The notes: generated by a model from the letters alone, not told the origin. A stretch of DNA of 14,062 bases from an uncultured Panacagrimonas sp. (GCA_946481265.1 CAMLNE010000071.1:1-14062); one strand, 5' to 3'. Positions 1 through 7,061 are shown, counted from the stretch's first letter. A program made the numbers and translations.

Positions 1-12
1 TGCGGCGGAGGT

Positions 13-95
13 CGCTTTGGCGCAGCGCAAGGAACGAGAGACGAAATGTATTGGCTATACATGAGGAACGAGAGACGCGGCGATGCGCCAAAGCG
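13..95. repeat. Nested symmetric repeat: inverted arms, direct repeats, central hairpin
   Basis: Outer arms CGCTTTGGCGCA (13-24) and TGCGCCAAAGCG (84-95) are perfect 12-bp reverse complements. Inside them a 14-bp direct repeat AGGAACGAGAGACG occurs at 30-43 and 64-77. Between the direct copies is a perfect 6-bp hairpin, ATGTAT (46-51) and ATACAT (57-62), with a 5-nt loop. The direct repeat can be read as two 7-bp units of the form GRRACGA. A 9-mer from it, GAGGAACGA, recurs at 63-71 and 13306-13314. From memory, tandem heptamers of this kind are scattered through intergenic regions of Xanthomonadales genomes; this was not checked. Confidence 0.75.
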
Positions 96-210
96 GCCCC
101 GCCCCGCGGCGCCGACACGGTGTCTGCGAAGCAGTGGGTGCGGGAGGCGCCGCCATGGCCCGCATCCGCACCCGCGTTCGCTCCGCTCTCGGCACCGTGA
201 TGCGGGCCGG

Positions 211-309
211 TTGCCGCCACAAATCCGGCCATGCGGCGTTGCTCCCTCCTCATTTGCAGTGAGCAAACCTCGTCGGTCGCGCCTTGCCTGGCCGGATTTG
301 TGGGGGCAA
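211..309. repeat. 99-bp element with 20-bp inverted ends (MITE- or REP-like)
   Basis: Positions 211-230 and 290-309 are reverse complements at 19 of 20 bases (TTGCCGCCACAAATCCGGCC against GGCCGGATTTGTGGGGGCAA, one mismatch), enclosing 59 bp. Inside the loop is a second perfect hairpin, TTTGC (253-257) and GCAAA (263-267), around AGTGA. No target-site duplication is visible immediately outside the arms, so insertion by a transposase is not shown. It could be a miniature inverted-repeat element, a REP/BIME-type unit, or a large stem-loop in the leader of the downstream gene. Confidence 0.65.
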
Positions 310-376
310 CGCAGCGATCGAAATAGCGTTAACAGGCCCTAGGCTGGGAGGACATCCCCCCGCACGTCCGCACGCC

Positions 377-1411
377 GTGAAGAAAACCAGGCCCAAGCCG
401 GCCGATGCGCTGCTCGAGGCGCACGTGGATTTCGTGCTCGAACAGCTGCACGGCGCGCCCCTTGCGACGCTGATCGAAAGCCTGCTCGACACCGTGCTGG
501 CCGACGCCGCGGCGCTCCGGCTCGAGCAGATGGTCACGCGCGACATGATCAAGGCCACCGCGCGCACGTATGCGGTCGAGCTCGACCTGCAGGGCGGCAT
601 TCCCGAGCTGGTCGGCGACATCGCGCGGGCGCTGCACGTGCACTCGCTGCACGCGCACACGCGCCTGGGCGACCTGGTTCCGCAGCGCCGCTTCGAGGAC
701 CTGCTCGACCACGTGCTCGCGCTCAAGCCGATCCGCCAACGCCTGGTCGGCGAGCTGATCGCCAGTCCGCTGTACGAGCGCATCGCCTCCGAGCTGCTCT
801 ACAACGGCATCCGCGACTACCTGGCGCGTGCCAACCCGCCGGCCATCATTCCCGGCGCGCGTTCCGCGATGAACCTGGGGCGGGCCGTGGTGCGGCGCGC
901 CACCGCCGGCTTCGAGGACGTGGTGGAGGACGGGATCAAGCGCCACATCGGCCGCAGCGTCGGCAGCATCTCGCGCAAGACCGCGCAGCCGCTGCTCGAC
1001 GGCGAGCGCGACGCCGCGCTGCGCGAGGCCGCGCTCGATTCCTGGCGTCGCCTGCGCGGGCTGAGCATCGGCGAGCTGCGCGGCGACCTGTCGGCGCTCG
1101 ACGTCGAAGAGCTGTTCGTGACCCTCTACGAATGGTGGAAGGAGCTGCGCACCACGCCCTTCATCGGCGCCATGATCGACACCGGCATCGACACCTTCTT
1201 CGACAAGTACGGGGACGCCACGCTGGCCGAACTGCTGGAGGATCTGGGCATCGACCGCGGCCTCATGCGCCGCGAGGCGCTGCGCTTCGCGCCCCACGTG
1301 ATCGCGCAGGTGCACGAGGCGGGCCGGCTGGAGCCGCTGGTGCGTCGCCTGCTCGAGCCCTTCTACCGCTCCGGCCGCGTCGAGAAGGCGCTGGCCAGGG
1401 CCGGCACCTGA
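377..1411 (+). CDS. Conserved-looking protein of unknown function, helix-rich, 344 aa
   Basis: I do not recognise a named domain. The protein is soluble-looking, with no signal peptide or membrane span. It is rich in Leu, Ala, Arg and Glu and consistent with an all-helical fold; its central part (about residues 140-220) is basic and amphipathic. Codon use is strongly G/C at third positions, supporting real coding. The frame runs open upstream to a TTG at 284, but that stretch covers the right arm of the inverted repeat. I therefore prefer the GTG at 377, giving an N-terminus of MKKTRPKPADALLEAHVDFV. No Shine-Dalgarno is seen at a normal distance from it, so the start is uncertain. The stop lies 3 bp from the stop of the convergent DUF1631 gene, leaving no room for a separate terminator. 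From memory, similar proteins occur as hypothetical proteins in Xanthomonadales. Confidence 0.75.
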   Translation: MKKTRPKPADALLEAHVDFVLEQLHGAPLATLIESLLDTVLADAAALRLEQMVTRDMIKATARTYAVELDLQGGIPELVGDIARALHVHSLHAHTRLGDLVPQRRFEDLLDHVLALKPIRQRLVGELIASPLYERIASELLYNGIRDYLARANPPAIIPGARSAMNLGRAVVRRATAGFEDVVEDGIKRHIGRSVGSISRKTAQPLLDGERDAALREAALDSWRRLRGLSIGELRGDLSALDVEELFVTLYEWWKELRTTPFIGAMIDTGIDTFFDKYGDATLAELLEDLGIDRGLMRREALRFAPHVIAQVHEAGRLEPLVRRLLEPFYRSGRVEKALARAGT

Positions 1412-1414
1412 GGA

Positions 1415-3625
1415 TCAGGCGGCCTGCGCGGTCGCCGGGTCGGCTGCGCGGCGCGCGCCGAGGTAGGCATCCAGCGAGCGGCGCGCGGCGGGGCCCAGAT
1501 CGATCGGCTCGGCGCGACCGACCACCAGGTCGTCGAGGAAGACCTGGGCGCGCAGCTGCAGCGTGTTCTGGCCGTTGAACTCCGCGAAGGTCACCGTTCC
1601 ATCGTCCGGATGGTGGGCCACCACCTTGAGCCACCGGTTCTGCCCGCGATCGTGGTCGTACACGCGAAACCAGCTGCTGAGCACCATCATCAGGTCGAGC
1701 AGCGCGACCGCATCCAGTTCCGCCTCCGGTGGCGCATCGCCCGGCGCCTGCGATGCCGGCGCCGATCCCTCCTCGCCGGGCACCGGGGCACGCGCGGTTG
1801 CCGCGCTGCTCGCGGCCAGGTCCTGCAACCCGTCCGCATCCGGATCTGGAGTCCCCGGTTCGAAGGGGATCGCCCCGGGCAGCGGGGGGACGGCATCGAC
1901 TGTCACCGGCGAGGTGAGCGCGCCCGGCTGCGTGTCCACGGTGGCCCGCTCGACCTCCGCGACGGCCTCGCGCCAGCTTCGCAGCAGGGCCTGGATCCGC
2001 TCGTCGATCATGCCGATCTCGGCCAGGCGCGCGGCGAGCTCCTGGCCCAGTTGATCGAGCTCGACGGGACCGCGCGCCGCAGGACGCGGATCGACCGAAT
2101 CCAGGAGGCGTAGCAGCAGCGCGATCGCCTCCTGCCAACCCTCGCTGTCCGCGCCCTGCTTGAGCAGGCGCAGCGCGGCCAGCGGCGCCCATCCCGAGTT
2201 CAGCAGGGGCCAGGCCGGCGCGGGAATCCGCCGGCCGAGGGTGCGCAGCTGCAGTTCCTCGGCCACCACGCGGCGCGTGCGCTCGATGATGGCCTGGCGG
2301 CGCTGGCGTGCGTCCTCCTTCTGCTGGGCGAAGAACTGTTCGAGGGTCTTTTCGTCGAGCGCGCCGGGCAGCGCGGTCTGGGAGCGGACGTCGTCGGCGG
2401 CCACCTCGAACTGGCCCTGGATCTGCCCGACCAGTTCCTCGATGCGGCGCAGTGCTTCCATGCCGCTGGTCCGCGCGCCGGCGGCCAGGGTGGCCAGCTC
2501 GCTCATCAGGCCGCGCACCGGGTGCTGGCGATCGGCAAAGAAGCTGGCGTCGTGCAGCGCGCTCTTGATCACCGAGAAGCGCAGCTGGTCGAAGCGCGGC
2601 TTGAGCGGTGCCGGCAGGCTGGGGTCCTGCATCAGCTCGTTGAACATCTGCCCGACCGCACCGGCCCGCTGCACGTAGGCGTAGGCGCGCGGCGCCTCCC
2701 AGCCGGGCACGATCTGGCCCGCCGCCGCGGTGGCCAGGTCGGAGCCGAGCTGCACGTCGCCGTAGGGGCCGGCGGCCACGGCGGTCGGCGCGTAGCCATC
2801 GGAGGACACGAGCCTGCGCAGGGCATCGAGCGTCGCCGCGTCCATCATCGGCGGCTGCGCGAATCCGTAGCCCTGCGCCAGGGGCGGCTGCGAGGAATGG
2901 AGCGCCGTCACCGCGCCGGGCCCGGCATGCGGTGATGCGGGGCGGGGAGCAGTTGCGCTGATCGCGGCGGGCTTGACTCCGGCCTGGTCCATGAACCGCA
3001 GCACGCGGTTGTACAGCTCGCCCAGGTCGCTGATGACCAGGCGGTCGAACAGCTTGAAGATGACCAGCTCGATGTCGAACTCGACGTCCAGTACCTCGGC
3101 GCTGCGCTGGAAGGCCGCCGAAATGGTCGCGGGTGCGAGCGCCGCGGGGCTGATCGGCGCGCCTTTTTCCTTGATCAGCCATTCCAGCCGGCGGCCGAGT
3201 TCGAACAGCAGGTGGCCGTAGAGATTCTCCGCCTTGGTCGCCATGCTCGAGACGGCGATGGATTCTTCCAGTGACCTGGACTCCTGCAGGCTCAGGTCCT
3301 CGAAGGCGATGTCGTCGTCGGCGTGCGCCTTGTCGGACTCGGGCTGGAAACCGGCGGCGATCTGCTCGCGGAAGATCCGGCCGATCTCCGGTCGGCCCAG
3401 GCGCACCACGCGCATGGTGTCGAAGTAGATGCGCTGATCCTTGTTGTTGGTCGCGCGGCGCGCCATCTCGAAGAGCATGTCGTCGGCGCCGTCGAACATG
3501 CGCTCGATGCCACGACCCAGGGTGTCCGCGGCAAGGGTCCTGAGTCCGGCCAGCAGCTCGAGCGTCGGCGCTTCGACCGTAGCCTGCCGGATGTCGGGCG
3601 ATTGAGGTGCCGCGCTCGCGTTCAA
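1415..3625 (-). CDS. DUF1631 family protein
   Basis: This large protein of unknown biochemical function (736 aa from the preferred start) resembles the DUF1631 family of proteobacteria, sometimes misannotated as thymidine phosphorylase. Family-like features are an N-terminal block with ERMFDGADDMLFEMA and RIYFDTMRVVR, a following block ending in ELYNRVLRFMDQAGVKP, an Ala/Pro-rich linker, a helical middle, and a C-terminal block with SSWFRVYD and FLDDLVVGRAEPIDLG that may form a small beta-domain. Start choice: an ATG at 3709 would add 28 residues but has no ribosome binding site and covers rarer codons (ATA, TCT, AGT, CGA). The TTG at 3625 has GGAG six bases upstream and begins where family-like sequence starts, so I chose it. 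It lies 178 bp downstream of ppx on the same strand and may be co-transcribed. Family assignment is from memory of its motifs. Confidence 0.8.
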   Translation of the reverse strand: MNASAAPQSPDIRQATVEAPTLELLAGLRTLAADTLGRGIERMFDGADDMLFEMARRATNNKDQRIYFDTMRVVRLGRPEIGRIFREQIAAGFQPESDKAHADDDIAFEDLSLQESRSLEESIAVSSMATKAENLYGHLLFELGRRLEWLIKEKGAPISPAALAPATISAAFQRSAEVLDVEFDIELVIFKLFDRLVISDLGELYNRVLRFMDQAGVKPAAISATAPRPASPHAGPGAVTALHSSQPPLAQGYGFAQPPMMDAATLDALRRLVSSDGYAPTAVAAGPYGDVQLGSDLATAAAGQIVPGWEAPRAYAYVQRAGAVGQMFNELMQDPSLPAPLKPRFDQLRFSVIKSALHDASFFADRQHPVRGLMSELATLAAGARTSGMEALRRIEELVGQIQGQFEVAADDVRSQTALPGALDEKTLEQFFAQQKEDARQRRQAIIERTRRVVAEELQLRTLGRRIPAPAWPLLNSGWAPLAALRLLKQGADSEGWQEAIALLLRLLDSVDPRPAARGPVELDQLGQELAARLAEIGMIDERIQALLRSWREAVAEVERATVDTQPGALTSPVTVDAVPPLPGAIPFEPGTPDPDADGLQDLAASSAATARAPVPGEEGSAPASQAPGDAPPEAELDAVALLDLMMVLSSWFRVYDHDRGQNRWLKVVAHHPDDGTVTFAEFNGQNTLQLRAQVFLDDLVVGRAEPIDLGPAARRSLDAYLGARRAADPATAQAA

Positions 3626-3803
3626 GACTCGCTCCGATATGCGCCCGGTCCGCTCGGTCGGCGAAGCGGGGCCACTGGGGTAGCTGCAAGATCCTGCCCC
3701 TTGCCGCATCGCACGCTCATGGCAGCACGGGATGCGAAGTGGGGACGACGCCTGCCAGTTTGCCGATTTTCGTTAGCGGATGCGCGTTTCCGGTCGATTC
3801 TGC

Positions 3804-5321
3804 TCAGCCAAAGCGCAGGCGCATCTGGATCGCCTCCAGGTGGGCTGCCTCCTCCGCGAGATCGGCCTGCGTCAGCGGATGCGAGGCGAGCCACTTTCCG
3901 GTGAAGCCAAGCTCGAGGCTGCGCCGATTGACCGTCAGGCGCACCGGCGGCTTCAGGCCCGGCGTGCGCGAGCGGTGCAGCAGGAAGGCGAGCCGGAGCA
4001 GGATGGCCAGGCGCTGGATCGGCTCGATCCAGGCGCCCGGCAGTTCGGCCAGGGCGCCGACCGAGAACTTGTTGCGATGCAGGCGGACCAGGGCCGCGAG
4101 CAGGCTCTGGTCGGTCTGCGAGAAGCCCTGCAGGTCGGCGTTGCGCAGGATGTATTCGCCGTGCTTGTGGTACTGCGAGTGCGCAATCACCAGGCCGATC
4201 TCGTGCAGGCTCGCCGCCCAACCGAGCAGCGCCGCCGAGCGCTTGGGCTCGAGCCCCCAGGGACCCTGGACCTGGCGCAGCAGGCGCAGCACGGTGGCGC
4301 GCAGCGCCTCGGCATGGGCCAGATCCACGTCGTAGCGCCTGGCCATCGACTGCACCGCACGGTCGCGCATGTCGCGGTCGGACAGGCGGCCGAGCAGGTC
4401 GTAGATCACGCCGTCGCGCAGGGCGCGCTCCGAGGTCGCCATGGTTTCCAGGTCGAGGGCGTCGAACACGCCGGCCAGCACGGCCAGGCCGCCGGCGAAG
4501 ACCGGGCGCCGGTCCTCGCGCAGCGCGGGGAAGTCGAGGCGGCTGACGCGGCCGCGGTCGATCACCAGCGACACCACTTTCTCCAGCCCCTCGCGGGTGA
4601 TCTGCTGGTCCGCCCAGCCCTGCTCCCGCATCACGCGCCAGACGCCCCGCACCGTCCCGCTGGAGCCGATGGCCATGTCCCACCCGGCCTTGCGGTAGCG
4701 ATGCTCGAGAAACTCCAGGCCGACCCGCGCCGCCAGTCGCGCCTTGCGGAAACGCGCGCGCGTGATCGCGCCGTCCTCGAAGAAGCGCGCCTGGTGCACC
4801 ACGCAACCCAGTCCCACCGACTCCATCAGGCGCGGTTCGGCGCCGCGTCCGATGATCATCTCCGTGCTGCCGCCGCCGATGTCCACCACCAGCCGGCGCC
4901 GGGCCAGGCCCATGCCATGGGTCACCCCACCGTAGACCAGGCGGGCTTCCTCCACACCGGAGATGATCTCGATCGAATGACCGAGCGCGGCTTCCGCGAG
5001 CGTGTGGAAATCGCTGCCGCGCTTGAGCCTGCGCATCGAGTTGGTGCCCACCGCGCGCACCCGTTGCGGCGGCAGGTTGCGCAGGCGCTGGCCGAAGCGC
5101 TTCAGGCATTCGAGCGCGCGCACCTGCACCTCGGGGCGCAAGCGCCGCTCCAGGTCGAAACCCGCGGCGAGCCGGACCGGCTCGCGCAGGCGATCGACCA
5201 CCTGCAGGTTCGCGCCCCGCGCGCGCGCCACCAGCAGGTGGAAGCTGTTCGATCCCAGATCGACCGCCGCGATCTGGGTGGCGGGATCCTCGTCGGTGGA
5301 AGCGATGGAAGGGCGCGGCAT
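3804..5321 (-). CDS. ppx: Exopolyphosphatase (Ppx/GppA family)
   Basis: This 505-aa protein, normal length for Ppx, is predicted to release orthophosphate processively from the ends of inorganic polyphosphate; some relatives (GppA) hydrolyse pppGpp instead. ASKHA-fold motifs are clear: phosphate-1 DLGSNSFHLL (21-30), GTNSMRRL (92-99), SGVEEARLVYGG (121-132) with the conserved Glu pair, phosphate-2 DIGGGSTEMI (147-156) and GSSGTVRG (219-226). The C-terminal HD-like part is present (SLHEIGLVIAHSQYHKHGEYIL, 371-392, closely like E. coli Ppx). It is most likely cytoplasmic. The ATG at 5321 was chosen because longer starts run back into the divergent cytochrome gene; no Shine-Dalgarno precedes it. 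No ppk gene lies in this window. Ppx versus GppA specificity cannot be settled from sequence alone; the full C-terminal domain fits Ppx. Confidence 0.93.
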   Translation of the reverse strand: MPRPSIASTDEDPATQIAAVDLGSNSFHLLVARARGANLQVVDRLREPVRLAAGFDLERRLRPEVQVRALECLKRFGQRLRNLPPQRVRAVGTNSMRRLKRGSDFHTLAEAALGHSIEIISGVEEARLVYGGVTHGMGLARRRLVVDIGGGSTEMIIGRGAEPRLMESVGLGCVVHQARFFEDGAITRARFRKARLAARVGLEFLEHRYRKAGWDMAIGSSGTVRGVWRVMREQGWADQQITREGLEKVVSLVIDRGRVSRLDFPALREDRRPVFAGGLAVLAGVFDALDLETMATSERALRDGVIYDLLGRLSDRDMRDRAVQSMARRYDVDLAHAEALRATVLRLLRQVQGPWGLEPKRSAALLGWAASLHEIGLVIAHSQYHKHGEYILRNADLQGFSQTDQSLLAALVRLHRNKFSVGALAELPGAWIEPIQRLAILLRLAFLLHRSRTPGLKPPVRLTVNRRSLELGFTGKWLASHPLTQADLAEEAAHLEAIQMRLRFG

Positions 5322-5369
5322 TGAGGGTGGTCGAGTCGTTTCGGCCGCGACGCGGACGAAGTGCGCGCG

Positions 5370-5375
5370 ACTATA
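5370..5375 (-). promoter_or_regulatory. Possible -10 box for ppx
   Basis: On the minus strand TATAGT (5 of 6 to TATAAT) sits about 50 bases upstream of the ppx ATG in an otherwise very G+C-rich region. No recognisable -35 box lies 16-18 bases further upstream, so this is a weak call based on position and A/T content only. Confidence 0.3.
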
Positions 5376-5400
5376 TCCAAGGCGGGCGACGGTTCGCGCG

Positions 5401-5429
5401 TTGACCCGCGCGCCGCATTCCCCGAACAT
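5401..5429 (+). promoter_or_regulatory. Possible promoter for the cytochrome pair
   Basis: TTGACC (5401-5406, 5 of 6 to the sigma-70 -35 consensus) is followed after 17 bp by GAACAT (5424-5429), which matches TATAAT at only 3 of 6. Spacing and location, about 60 bp upstream of the first cytochrome start in the divergent ppx/cytochrome gap, fit a promoter, but the -10 is poor. Confidence 0.3.
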
Positions 5430-5490
5430 AGCGACCCGCCGCGCCCTCAGAGTCGCGCGACGAAGCAAGTTCCCCGGGAGCCAGCCACAC

Positions 5491-5814
5491 ATGAAATCCG
5501 CGCGTTGCGGCCTGATCGCCCTCGCCGCCGTCCTCAGCCTGCCCGCATGGGCGGAAGGCAATGTCGAGGCGGGCATGGAAAAAGCAAACACCTGCATGGG
5601 ATGCCACGGCATTCCTGGCTACAACAACGTGTACCCGACCTATCGCGTGCCGAAGGTCGCGGGGCAGACGCCCCAGTACATCGAGTTCGCGCTCAAGGCC
5701 TATCGTGATGGGAATCGCCCGCACGCCACCATGCACGCCCAGGCGGCGGGCATGAGCGACCAGGACATCGCCGATATCGCCAGCTACCTGGCAACGGCGC
5801 CGCACCACGAATGA
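5491..5814 (+). CDS. Small periplasmic cytochrome c (class I, monohaem), first of a pair
   Basis: This 107-aa precursor is a predicted periplasmic electron carrier. A Sec signal peptide is clear (MKSARCGLIALAAVLSLPAWA, with likely cleavage after Ala21). One covalent haem site is present, CMGCH at 35-39. Met81, in the stretch ATMHAQAAGMSDQDIADIAS, is the likely sixth iron ligand, and the stretch closely resembles the C-terminal half of cytochrome c4/c553 domains. The ATG at 5491 is preceded by GGGAG about ten bases upstream. The stop overlaps the next cytochrome's start (ATGA), so the two are almost certainly co-translated. Likely partners, such as a terminal oxidase or the bc1 complex, are not in this window. 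Maturation needs the Ccm system encoded elsewhere. Confidence 0.92.
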   Translation: MKSARCGLIALAAVLSLPAWAEGNVEAGMEKANTCMGCHGIPGYNNVYPTYRVPKVAGQTPQYIEFALKAYRDGNRPHATMHAQAAGMSDQDIADIASYLATAPHHE

Positions 5815-6170
5815 TCGCCGTCATGACGAACTTCAACCGCATCCTGTTCGCCGCGGCGCTCGCCGCCGCCACCTTCCCCGCCGTGTCGGCGGATGTTGCC
5901 GCTCCGGAGAAGGCCGCGCTGTGCGCCGCCTGCCACGGTGCCGGCGGTGCCAAGCCGATCCTTCCGGAATATCCGGTCCTCGCCGGCCAGTACGCCAACT
6001 ACCTGGCGCACGCGCTGCACGAGTACAAGGACGGCAAGCGCAAGAACCCGGTGATGAACGCGCAGGCCGCCGGCCTGTCGGATGCCGAGATCAAGGCGCT
6101 GGCGTCGTACTTCGCGGCGCAGACCGGCCCGCTGTACACGCCCATGATCCCGGAGCACAAGGCGCGCTAG
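5811..6170 (+). CDS. Small periplasmic cytochrome c (class I, monohaem), second of a pair
   Basis: This 119-aa precursor has a signal peptide ending near VSA at residues 25-27, a single haem-binding motif CAACH (38-42) and a probable axial Met82 in NPVMNAQAAGLSDAEIKALAS. It is homologous to the preceding gene: both have LAGQ/VAGQ, then a Tyr-rich helix with YKDGK or YRDGN, then the MxAQAAGxSD block. The layout resembles one cytochrome c4 (normally a di-haem, two-domain protein) split into two single-domain proteins. Translation probably begins at the ATG overlapping the upstream stop (ATGA); a second ATG at 5823 gives a more compact signal peptide and cannot be excluded. A C-terminal tail (GPLYTPMIPEHKAR) extends past the cytochrome fold. 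Predicted role: periplasmic electron transfer, perhaps as a pair with its neighbour. Confidence 0.9.
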   Translation: MIAVMTNFNRILFAAALAAATFPAVSADVAAPEKAALCAACHGAGGAKPILPEYPVLAGQYANYLAHALHEYKDGKRKNPVMNAQAAGLSDAEIKALASYFAAQTGPLYTPMIPEHKAR

Positions 6171-6213
6171 GAAATCCCGAAGCACCTGCTGCTGCACGGC
6201 AGCGGCGCAAGGA

Positions 6214-6245
6214 CAGCAGGCGGCCGGCCTGGCCTGCCGCCGCTG
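6214..6245 (+). other. Strong hairpin downstream of the cytochromes
   Basis: CAGC(A)GGCGGC pairs with GCCGCCGCTG (10 bp with one bulged A) around an 11-nt loop, 44 bases after the second cytochrome stop. There is no T-run after it, so it looks more like a 3' mRNA stabiliser than a standard intrinsic terminator. An 11-bp direct repeat GCACCTGCTGC flanks it at 6182-6192 and 6252-6262. Confidence 0.35.
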
Positions 6246-6296
6246 CATGCCGCACCTGCTGCGCTGCGCGCTCGCGCGGGCAACACCGCATCACCG

Positions 6297-6317
6297 GGGC
6301 CGACATCGTCGGCCCTT
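6297..6317 (+). terminator. Probable intrinsic terminator of the cytochrome operon
   Basis: A perfect 8-bp stem, GGGCCGAC (6297-6304) with GTCGGCCC (6308-6315), closes a 3-nt loop (ATC) and is followed by TT; a further T-rich stretch (TTCTTT) lies 18 bases later. It sits between the cytochrome pair and the CAP gene. The short T-run makes it weak but plausible. Its position also argues against starting the CAP protein at the upstream in-frame ATG at 6247. Confidence 0.5.
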
Positions 6318-6372
6318 CGCATTGGGCCGCATCCTTCTTTGCCGCGACGACGGCCTTGGGCATGATCACGGG

Positions 6373-7041
6373 ATGACCGGTCGGCCTCTCCCTGCGCGCT
6401 CCGCCCATTCCCGGGCGCTCGTGTCGCTGGTCATGCTGGCGGTGCTGTCCCTGCTCGACGGCTGCGCGGCCACCGAGGAAGCGCCCGCACCGACCGAGAC
6501 GACGCCCGTGCAGCCGACCCTGGTTGCGTCGGAGCCTGAGCCTGAGCCCGAACCGGAACCGGAACCGCCGGCGCCCAATGTCGAGCCGCCCGAATTTGCC
6601 GGAATGGTCGAGGCCCACAACCGGTGGCGCCGGCAGGTCCACACGCCCGATCTGTCCTGGTCGAATGCCGCGGCGCAGGTCGCCCAGGCCTGGGCCGACG
6701 AACTTGCGCGGCGTGACTGCCAGGTCAGCCACAGCCCCGGCGACGAGCGCCGCCTGATCTGGGGCGAGAACGTCTACAGCTACTGGCGCGGCGGCCGCTA
6801 TGAGGGCTGGCGCAAGACGCCGGAATTCGTGGTCGACCGCTGGGCCAGCGAGGGACAGTGGTACGACCCCGAGACGCACGAGTGCAACGCGCCGAGCGGA
6901 TCGGTCTGCGGTCATTTCACGCAGGTGGTGTCGACCTACTCCACGCATGTGGGTTGCGCCCGCGCGCGCTGTCCGTCGGCCGAGGTATGGGTGTGCAACT
7001 ACGCACCGCCGGGCAACTACAAGGACGTCCCGCCGTACTGA
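6373..7041 (+). CDS. CAP-domain (SCP/PR-1-like) predicted lipoprotein
   Basis: A 222-aa secreted protein is predicted. Residues 1-31 look like a lipoprotein signal (hydrophobic LVSLVMLAVLSLL, then DG, then Cys31). The lipobox LLDGC has an unusual Asp at -2, so lipidation is not certain. Residues 54-65 form a Glu-Pro repeat encoded by a short DNA repeat, probably a spacer away from the membrane. Residues 75-222 form a CAP domain: AHNRWRR (81-87), LSWSNAAA (94-101), SHSPG with His120, GENVY (131-135), CGHFTQVV (179-186) and the closing WVCNYAPPGNY (206-216). His120, Glu132 and His181 fit the usual cation-binding residues. Six cysteines (116, 171, 179, 195, 200, 208) follow the lipobox. CAP proteins have diverse roles, including lipid binding and antimicrobial activity; none can be assigned here. 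The ATG at 6373 was chosen because it directly precedes the signal peptide and lies after the terminator. Confidence 0.88.
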   Translation: MTGRPLPARSAHSRALVSLVMLAVLSLLDGCAATEEAPAPTETTPVQPTLVASEPEPEPEPEPEPPAPNVEPPEFAGMVEAHNRWRRQVHTPDLSWSNAAAQVAQAWADELARRDCQVSHSPGDERRLIWGENVYSYWRGGRYEGWRKTPEFVVDRWASEGQWYDPETHECNAPSGSVCGHFTQVVSTYSTHVGCARARCPSAEVWVCNYAPPGNYKDVPPY

Positions 7042-7061
7042 GCGGCGGTTGCAGGCCCATG

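Larger units (their letters stand above)
1..376. other. Non-coding repeat-rich region at left edge
   Basis: No convincing gene lies in this stretch; the open frames through it have no family resemblance and are rich in Arg, Pro, Ala and Ser. It holds several repeat structures. Two are listed separately (13-95 and 211-309). Between them are an 11-bp palindrome (114-124, GACACGGTGTC) and two mutually exclusive potential hairpins: 136-143 with 166-173 (8 bp) and 157-165 with 200-208 (9 bp). No good promoter for the following gene stands out. A GGGAGG run at 346-351 looks like a ribosome binding site but has no start codon at a normal distance. The stretch may be a repeat or insertion remnant lying between genes, but this is inference. 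Confidence 0.7.

Noticed and set aside
1..232. Minus-strand open frame from ATG at 232 to the window edge (77 codons)
   Set aside because: Open only because of base composition; it begins in the 20-bp repeat arm, crosses the other repeats and resembles no protein. It cannot be fully excluded because it runs off the edge.
46..342. 98-codon plus-strand frame in the left intergenic region
   Set aside because: It begins inside the central hairpin of a repeat, is Arg/Pro-rich, has no ribosome binding site and crosses the 211-309 element.
1263..3689. 808-codon minus-strand frame overlapping the DUF1631 gene
   Set aside because: An Arg/Gly/Pro-rich alternative frame that also runs into the 377-1411 gene; the DUF1631 frame has family-like sequence and a good start.
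3780..5324. 514-codon plus-strand open frame antisense to ppx
   Set aside because: The same shadow pattern; Ppx motifs on the minus strand are unmistakable.
5322..5612. N-terminal extension of Ppx upstream of the ATG at 5321
   Set aside because: It would overlap the divergent cytochrome gene and adds sequence unlike the family; Ppx normally begins shortly before the DLGSNS motif.
6247..6372. Upstream ATG (6247) extending the CAP protein by 42 residues
   Set aside because: The extension would cover the probable terminator hairpin and place a non-hydrophobic His/Arg-rich stretch before the signal peptide.
6524..6570. Short tandem repeat (GAGCCT/GAACCG units)
   Set aside because: It is simply the coding sequence of the Glu-Pro spacer in the CAP protein; not a CRISPR or separate element.
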